Shown: positions 21,528-26,185 of the stretch, piece after piece | Layout of the letters: the number at the start of each line of letters is the position of its first letter | Numbering within the stretch: the stretch's first letter is position 1 | From: an uncultured Collinsella sp. | GTDB lineage: Bacteria > Actinomycetota > Coriobacteriia > Coriobacteriales > Coriobacteriaceae | Length of the DNA stretch: 26,185 nucleotides | NCBI GenBank assembly: GCA_902494295.1 | Contig: CABUSL010000012.1 | Location: 1 to 26,185, forward strand | Reading direction: 5' to 3' | Position numbers and translations under genes: made by a program | The notes under the pieces: model-generated | What the model was told of the DNA's origin: nothing | Database searches by the model: none | What the model saw: only the letters and a program-made list of their open reading frames with translations

Positions 21528-22910
21528 ATGGCTGACACCGTATCTAAGCACATTGACATGACCACCGGCTCGCTGTGGCGCAATATTCCCCTGTTCGCCT
21601 TCCCCGTGGCCGCCACGAGCATCTTGGAGCAGCTGTCGAACCTCATCGCCACGGTCATTATCGGTAACTTCTCGGGCGACCAGGGAACCCTCGCCATGGC
21701 GGCGGTCGGCTCCAATGTTCCGCTTACCAGTCTTATGCTCAACCTTTTTATTGGCATGTCGCTTGGCTCCAACGTGGTCATCGCCAACGCTATCGGCCGC
21801 AACGATCAGAACATGGTCAAACGCGCCGTCCATACCTCGATTTTAATGGCGCTCGTGGGCTTTGTCGTCATCGCTCTGGGCGAGGTCTTTGCCGAGCCCA
21901 TGCTCGCCGCGCTCAACGTTCCCGCCGAGACTATGCCCCTCGCCTCGCTCTACCTGCGCGTCTTTTTGCTCAGCATGCCCTCGATCTTGCTCTACAACTT
22001 TGAGGCCGCGATCTTCCGCTCCGTCGGCATCACCCGCATGCCGCTGCAGGCGCTTGCCGTATCCACCGTCCTCAACATTGGTCTGGACCTCATCTTTGTC
22101 CCCGTACTCCACTGGGGCGTCGCGGGTGTCGCCATCGCCACCGCCATCGCCTACACCGTCAGCGCCACTACGCTCTTTATTCGCCTGCTCAAGACCGACT
22201 CCGTCGTCCGCGTCACCCTTCGCGACCTGGCTATCGACCCCGTCGCCCTCAAGCGCATCGTCAAGATCGGCCTGCCCGCCGGCATCCAAAGCGCCGTGTT
22301 TGCCGTCGCCAACATCATCATCCAGTCCGCCATCAACAGCTTGGGCACCGAGGTCATGGCGGCATCGAGCGCCGCCATGAGCCTGGAGTACGTGTGCTAC
22401 AACCTGCTCAACAGCTTTAGCCAGGCTTGCACTACCTTTGTGGGACAAAACCACGGTGCCCGCCAGATCGGCCGCTGCACTAAAACGCTCAAGGTCTGCC
22501 TGGTCGAAGGCGGCATCGTTGCACTCACCACGATTATCGTTATTGTCGGCCTGGGGCGCGAGATCTTGTCGCTCTTTAACAGCGATCCCAACATCGTCTC
22601 GATCGGCTATATCCGCGTGTGTTCGATCTTCCCGGCGTATGCCTTTAGCATGTTCTACGAAAACATGTCAGGCTACCTGCGCGGCTTTGGTATCTCGCTC
22701 ACGCCCGCCCTCATCACCATGATCTGCGTCTGCGGCATCCGCTTCTATTGGGTATTCTGCGTGTTCCCGCACTTCCGCACCTTTGCGAACATTATGATGG
22801 TCTACCCCATCAGCCTGGGCACCACGGCGTTCTTTATGGTCGTGGCGGTGCTACTTTGCCACCCGGCACGCACCTATCGCGCCACCCAAGCCAAAGCGAC
22901 AGCCCGCTAA
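21528..22910 (+). CDS. MATE-family multidrug/cation antiporter
   Basis: 460 residues, the usual MATE length, with about twelve membrane helices in two related halves. Family features include the N-terminal GSLWRNIPLFAFPVAATSIL, GNFSGDQGTLAMAAVGSNVP in helix 2, the FRSVGITRMPLQA loop, and in the second half GLPAGIQSAVFAVANIIIQS and VGQNHGARQIGR, the classic VGqnlGA motif. It exports cationic drugs or metabolites using a sodium or proton gradient. The ribosome site is weak (GAGAG close to the ATG), which may limit expression. It is followed by a convergent LysR gene (28 nt between stops) and no clear terminator is seen there. The substrate is unknown. Confidence 0.92.
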   Translation: MADTVSKHIDMTTGSLWRNIPLFAFPVAATSILEQLSNLIATVIIGNFSGDQGTLAMAAVGSNVPLTSLMLNLFIGMSLGSNVVIANAIGRNDQNMVKRAVHTSILMALVGFVVIALGEVFAEPMLAALNVPAETMPLASLYLRVFLLSMPSILLYNFEAAIFRSVGITRMPLQALAVSTVLNIGLDLIFVPVLHWGVAGVAIATAIAYTVSATTLFIRLLKTDSVVRVTLRDLAIDPVALKRIVKIGLPAGIQSAVFAVANIIIQSAINSLGTEVMAASSAAMSLEYVCYNLLNSFSQACTTFVGQNHGARQIGRCTKTLKVCLVEGGIVALTTIIVIVGLGREILSLFNSDPNIVSIGYIRVCSIFPAYAFSMFYENMSGYLRGFGISLTPALITMICVCGIRFYWVFCVFPHFRTFANIMMVYPISLGTTAFFMVVAVLLCHPARTYRATQAKATAR

Positions 22911-22937
22911 ACACCGCACTCAACACCACGCCAGTCA

Positions 22938-23804
22938 TTAATTGACAATATGCGAGCTCATATAGTCGATAAAACGCCTCGTGGCGATAGGCATGGTATC
23001 CCAGCTACGCCAAGCTGCCACCACGTCGCGCGAGGGAGCATGCACGATGGGACGTACACGAATATCGGCCCGCATGCCCTCAACGGTACGACGATACAGC
23101 ATACTCACGCCTAGGCCCTCCTCCACCATCGCCATGATGGTGTAGTCGTCAGTCACCTCGCTCGTCACGTGCGGCGACAGCCCATGCGCCGCAAATGCAT
23201 CGAGCACCAGGCTCTGTTCGCCCTCATCCAGCAGTACAAACGGCTCGGACGCCAGGTCGGCGAGTGTCACCTTTTCCTTTGCCGTCAGCGGATGCGCGGC
23301 CGGCAACAATGCCACCAACTCGTCGTGATAGACCACGCGCTTCTCGAGCCCAGCGGTAAATCCGCGTGCCGTAAAGCAAAAATCAACCACGCCATCGTGC
23401 ACCCACTGGGCGTTGCGCGTGTAATCGCCCTGCTTGAGGGTAAAGCGTACGCCCGGGTGCAGGGCTCCAAAATCGCGGATCACGCGCGGCAATACGGTTC
23501 GACTCACGTTGGTAAACGTCGCGATGCGAATATCAGTCGACGAAAGCCCCAGCAGCTCCTGCCGCTTGCCCTCGAGCTCGAGCTCGGCGGTCACAATCTG
23601 GCGCAGGTACGGCAGATATTGTTTACCGTCGCGCGTAAGCGAAACGCCCTGCTTTCCGCGCTCGATAAGCGTGGTGCCCAGCTCGCGCTCGAGCGCCTTG
23701 ACGGCCTGGCTCACCGCACTTTGCGTATAGCCCAACTCGTCCGCCGCGCCTTTAAGGCTGCCGCGGTCGACCACCATACAAACAATCTGATACCGCGATG
23801 CCAT
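22938..23804 (-). CDS. LysR-family transcriptional regulator, copy B
   Basis: 288 residues; the start follows GTGGAGG. The helix-turn-helix reads VVDRGSLKGAADELGYTQSA followed by VSQAVKALERELGTTLIERG and SLTRDGKQYLPYL, a clear LysR DNA-binding domain. The effector domain begins near 88 (DIRIATFTNVSRTVLPRVIR). It is divergent from the EamA transporter gene at 23963, with 158 bp between the start codons, the standard arrangement of a LysR regulator and its target. It is convergent with the MATE gene. A perfect AAAACGTTTT palindrome lies 26 bp upstream of its start (23830-23839). The inducer is unknown. Confidence 0.92.
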   Translation of the reverse strand: MASRYQIVCMVVDRGSLKGAADELGYTQSAVSQAVKALERELGTTLIERGKQGVSLTRDGKQYLPYLRQIVTAELELEGKRQELLGLSSTDIRIATFTNVSRTVLPRVIRDFGALHPGVRFTLKQGDYTRNAQWVHDGVVDFCFTARGFTAGLEKRVVYHDELVALLPAAHPLTAKEKVTLADLASEPFVLLDEGEQSLVLDAFAAHGLSPHVTSEVTDDYTIMAMVEEGLGVSMLYRRTVEGMRADIRVRPIVHAPSRDVVAAWRSWDTMPIATRRFIDYMSSHIVN

Positions 23805-23829
23805 CGTGCCTCCACATCAATGCAGCCGT

Positions 23830-23839
23830 AAAACGTTTT
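23830..23839. promoter_or_regulatory. 10-bp palindrome upstream of LysR copy B
   Basis: AAAACGTTTT, a perfect self-complementary sequence in the divergent LysR-EamA promoter region. It could be a half of a regulator site; no matching second site was found by eye. Confidence 0.25.
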
Positions 23840-23962
23840 GCCAGCGCTTTTCGCGCCTACTTTAGCGTTTCTTAATCATACTGAAGATACATTCGCTTTA
23901 CTACATCAACATCTGAGAGCAGAATCCTTTGTGCGAAACCGTTCTGTAACAAAAGGAGTCCC

Positions 23963-24865
23963 ATGGATCGCAAAAAAGCAATCGCGCTCTCATTTTCCGT
24001 TCCCGTCGCATGGGGCTTTTCGTATCCCCTCATGAAGATCGGCATGGACAGCATGAACGCCACGAGCATCGTCGCGTTGCGCTGCATCATCGCCTTTGTG
24101 GCCTGTCTGCTGCTCTTCCACAAGCGCGCGTTCCGCATCAACCGCGACCTTATGGTTCGTGCCGCTATCATCGGCGCCATTATGGCAACCGAGCTCACCT
24201 GCATGTGCTTGGGCTCTAGCCTCACTTCTGCCTCCACTGCCGGCTTTTTGCAGAGCCTGACGGTCGTGATCGTGCCGTTTGCCAACGCCGCCCTGCTGCG
24301 CCGCGCCCCCGAGCGCAAGGTGCTCATCGGCACGGCTATCGTCACCTGCGGCATGCTGCTGCTCTCGGGCGCCGACTATACCAGCCTGAATCCCGGCGCG
24401 ATCATCATGCTGCTCTCAGCCTTTATCTATGCCAGCCACATTATCGTGGCCAAGCGCTTTGTCGAAGAAGTCGATCCGCTGTCCCTGGGCGTTTGGCAGC
24501 TGGGCTTTGGCGGCCTGTTCTCGGGCATTGCCGCATGCGTCTTTGGCGGTTTCGCACTTCCCAGTACGCCCAGCGAGATCGTGGTCGTCGTTGCCCTCGC
24601 GCTCATCTGCTCTGCCTACGGCTTTATCACCCAGACGCTCGTGCAGCCCCACGTGCCCGCCGAGACCACTGGCTTCGCCTTCTCGCTCGAGCCGGTCTGC
24701 TCCGCCGTCTTTTCGTTCTTCCTGGTCGGCGAGGTCCTGAGCCCCATCGCCTTCTTTGGCGCCGCCCTCATCCTCACCGGCGTCATGGTAGCAACCGTCG
24801 AGCTTCCGCGCCTCCGCGCACATGGACAGGCTCGCATGGCAGGAGTGCCCGAGCACGTCTCGTAG
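23963..24865 (+). CDS. EamA/DMT-superfamily transporter
   Basis: 300 residues, with AAAGGAG just before the ATG. Ten predicted membrane helices formed by two repeated EamA units: the first starts SFSVPVAWGFSYPLMKIGMD, with the expected RCIIAFVACLLLF helix; the second starts PGAIIMLLSAFIYASHIIVA. The C-terminal unit contains the common ETTGFAFSLEPVCSAVFSFF motif and the GEVLSPIAFFGAALILTGVM ending. Members export amino acids, nucleotides or drugs, or take up metabolites; this one is unassigned. It is divergent from LysR copy B, which probably controls it. Confidence 0.92.
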   Translation: MDRKKAIALSFSVPVAWGFSYPLMKIGMDSMNATSIVALRCIIAFVACLLLFHKRAFRINRDLMVRAAIIGAIMATELTCMCLGSSLTSASTAGFLQSLTVVIVPFANAALLRRAPERKVLIGTAIVTCGMLLLSGADYTSLNPGAIIMLLSAFIYASHIIVAKRFVEEVDPLSLGVWQLGFGGLFSGIAACVFGGFALPSTPSEIVVVVALALICSAYGFITQTLVQPHVPAETTGFAFSLEPVCSAVFSFFLVGEVLSPIAFFGAALILTGVMVATVELPRLRAHGQARMAGVPEHVS

Positions 24866-24953
24866 ACCCCACTCTTCATACAGCCGCGGCATAAAGACAA
24901 CCGGTGCGCCTTTACAATAGATGCCAACAGAGCATCTGCCATAAAGGAGCCCC

Positions 24954-25679
24954 ATGGACGCCGCGACCCGCGACCTCAACATAGCAACTTGGTTGGGCGA
25001 TGCGCCGCAGCCGGTACGTGACACTACGAACCAGCTGCTCGAGCGCATCGCCCTTTTGCGTGCCGAGCAGACTATCTACCCGGCACAAGAGGACATCCTC
25101 AATGCCCTCGCCTACACCCCGGCTGACCAGGTCAAAGTTGTCATCTTGGGTCAAGACCCCTATCACGGACCCAACCAGGCAATGGGGCTGTCGTTCTCGG
25201 TCCCCGCGACGCAAACCAAGTTGCCGCCGAGCCTGCGCAACATCTATAAGGAACTCAAAGCCGATCTGGGTTGCCCCATTCCCGCCACGGGAGACCTAAC
25301 CCCATGGGCACAACAGGGCGTCCTGCTCCTCAACACTACGCTCACCGTGCGCGAGCATGCCGCGAACTCGCACGCCAAACTGGGCTGGAGCACGCTCACC
25401 GACTACGTTATCGAACGCTGCTGCCAGCTGCCCCAACCGGTAGTCTTTTTGGCATGGGGCCGCTTTGCCCAGCAGATGGTCGAAGGCAAGCTCGCCGCTA
25501 CCGGCGCGGGCAAGGCAACCGGCAAGTTCTGCCTGGCCTCTACGCACCCCTCGCCGCTTTCGGCCAACCGTGCCACGGCAGAACTCCCCGCTTTTATGGG
25601 GTCGCGCCCCTTCTCCGCCGCCAATCGGCTACTCGAACAGCACGGCTCGACCCCCGTCAACTGGACTTGCATCGGCTAA
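24954..25679 (+). CDS. ung: Uracil-DNA glycosylase, family 1
   Basis: 241 residues, start after AAAGGAG. It removes uracil from DNA, the first step of base excision repair. All family-1 motifs are present: the water-activating GQDPYHG (66-72, catalytic Asp 68), GLSFSVP for uracil stacking, LLLNTTLTVR for uracil recognition, FLAWGRFAQ, and the minor-groove loop HPSPLSA with its catalytic His near 197. The 5' leader carries a small perfect hairpin (24919-24924 with 24932-24937). It ends in a strong terminator shared with the convergent SDR gene. Confidence 0.95.
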   Translation: MDAATRDLNIATWLGDAPQPVRDTTNQLLERIALLRAEQTIYPAQEDILNALAYTPADQVKVVILGQDPYHGPNQAMGLSFSVPATQTKLPPSLRNIYKELKADLGCPIPATGDLTPWAQQGVLLLNTTLTVREHAANSHAKLGWSTLTDYVIERCCQLPQPVVFLAWGRFAQQMVEGKLAATGAGKATGKFCLASTHPSPLSANRATAELPAFMGSRPFSAANRLLEQHGSTPVNWTCIG

Positions 25680-25693
25680 AAATCGATACATCA

Positions 25694-25733
25694 AAAACGC
25701 GCCCGACGGCAATCTTGCCATCGAGCGCGTTTT
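25694..25733. terminator. Bidirectional terminator between ung and the SDR gene
   Basis: AAAACGCGC (25694-25702) pairs with GCGCGTTTT (25725-25733); inside, CGA and GGCAA pair with TTGCC and TCG. Both arms end in T or A runs, so it works in both directions. It lies between two convergent stops. Confidence 0.8.
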
Positions 25734-25734
25734 G

Positions 25735-26185
25735 TTACTCGGGCCAAATAAATTGTGTGCGACCGGCCTCGCCGCCATCGATCAACAGACTCTGTCCGGT
25801 CATAAACCGGTTGGTCACGCCCACAAAGTAGATCCACTCGGCGATCTCTTGGGCGGTAGCCCAGCGTTTAAGCGGCGTGAGCTCCATAATCTGGTTCCAC
25901 AGGTGTTCGTCTTCCATCACGCAACGGTTGAGCGGCGTGATAACGCCGCCCGGGTCCACACTGTTGGCGATGGCCTGCGGTGCCAGGCGGTTTGCGAGGT
26001 TCTTGGTGTAGGCGATAACGCCGCCCTTGCTGGCGGCATAGGCGGGAAACTCCGATCCAGTATGCCCGCTCGCCGACCCCACATTGACCACGGATTTGAT
26101 AGCCGGCGCAGGCTTGGCGGCAAGCCCCTCCCCCACAAAAGCGTAGCGCTCGGTCACGTTGATGGTGCCACACAGGTTGGCGGCG
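25735..26185 (-). CDS. SDR-family oxidoreductase, C-terminal part (5' truncated)
   Basis: The minus-strand frame stays open to the window edge (AANLCGTINVTERYAF precedes the first candidate start), so the N-terminal cofactor-binding region is outside. The visible 149 residues contain the catalytic part of a classical short-chain dehydrogenase: NVGSASG with the catalytic Ser, YAASK with Tyr and Lys, NSVDPGGVITPL for the cofactor pocket, and the C-terminal TGQSLLIDGGEAGR. NAD(P)-dependent oxidation or reduction of an alcohol or ketone is expected. The substrate is unknown. It converges on ung. Confidence 0.92.
   Translation of the reverse strand, partial: AANLCGTINVTERYAFVGEGLAAKPAPAIKSVVNVGSASGHTGSEFPAYAASKGGVIAYTKNLANRLAPQAIANSVDPGGVITPLNRCVMEDEHLWNQIMELTPLKRWATAQEIAEWIYFVGVTNRFMTGQSLLIDGGEAGRTQFIWPE

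Noticed and set aside
21843..22454. 203-residue minus-strand open frame rich in Asp and Gly
   Set aside because: It is antisense to the MATE gene, and its composition is the complement of hydrophobic codons.
24919..24937. SOS box before ung
   Set aside because: The small inverted repeat AGATGC/GCATCT does not match the Gram-positive SOS box, and ung is not normally in that regulon.
1..26185. tRNA genes, rRNA, CRISPR arrays, integrase or complete insertion sequences
   Set aside because: No cloverleaf, repeat-spacer array, tyrosine or serine recombinase, or intact transposase was found on reading both strands by eye; a tRNAscan or CRISPR search would be decisive.

Overview
The window looks like chromosome of a fairly high-GC Gram-positive bacterium. 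I infer a Coriobacteriia member such as Collinsella from the overall gene style, the consensus AAGGAGG-type ribosome binding sites, and the mixture of a short UvrA paralogue, a Tet(M)-like GTPase and LysR-paired transporters. No rRNA, tRNA, CRISPR array, integrase, intact insertion sequence or replication origin was recognised, so the genus is an inference.

Layout. 1-2368: the 3' end of an EAL phosphodiesterase gene, then a GGDEF-PAS-degenerate GGDEF protein, so opposing c-di-GMP enzymes sit side by side. 2369-3309: an AT-richer stretch with two small minus-strand ORFs (one a DUF3784-like membrane protein) and a frame-broken helix-turn-helix-like relic. 3310-6377: a plus-strand run of an FMN-dependent oxidoreductase, a long structured element, a cysteine-less ArsC/Spx-fold protein, a COG0523 metallochaperone GTPase and TrmL. 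6407-12871: a minus-strand run, in transcription order a GNAT acetyltransferase, a Tet(M)-like translational GTPase, an ORC/Cdc6-like AAA ATPase and a UvrA paralogue lacking the UvrB-binding domain. 12949-13998: a small zinc-ribbon protein and convergent RsmJ. 14251-18645: an orphan solute-binding lipoprotein, a 1027-residue double-sensor MscS channel and a small four-helix membrane protein. 18834-20367: a LysR regulator divergent from a second copy of the four-helix protein. 20496-24865: RlmA-like methyltransferase, MATE exporter, a second LysR and a divergent EamA transporter. 24954-26185: Ung and the 3' part of an SDR oxidoreductase.

The most interesting items are: (1) the solute-binding protein gene 12 nt ahead of a channel with two predicted extracellular Cache sensor regions fused to an MscS pore, with no permease or ATPase nearby, which suggests a ligand-gated channel; (2) a roughly 153-nt rod-like inverted repeat ahead of the ArsC-like gene, whose closing stem competes with a hairpin next to that gene's start codon, an arrangement like a translational riboswitch; (3) a dispersed family of intergenic hairpins whose stems differ but whose loops share a GGGAC(A)GTTCC-like core, often touching stop codons.

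Most housekeeping calls (TrmL, Ung, RsmJ, MATE, LysR, UvrA-like) rest on clear motifs. Regulatory calls rest on base pairing read by eye and are weaker.
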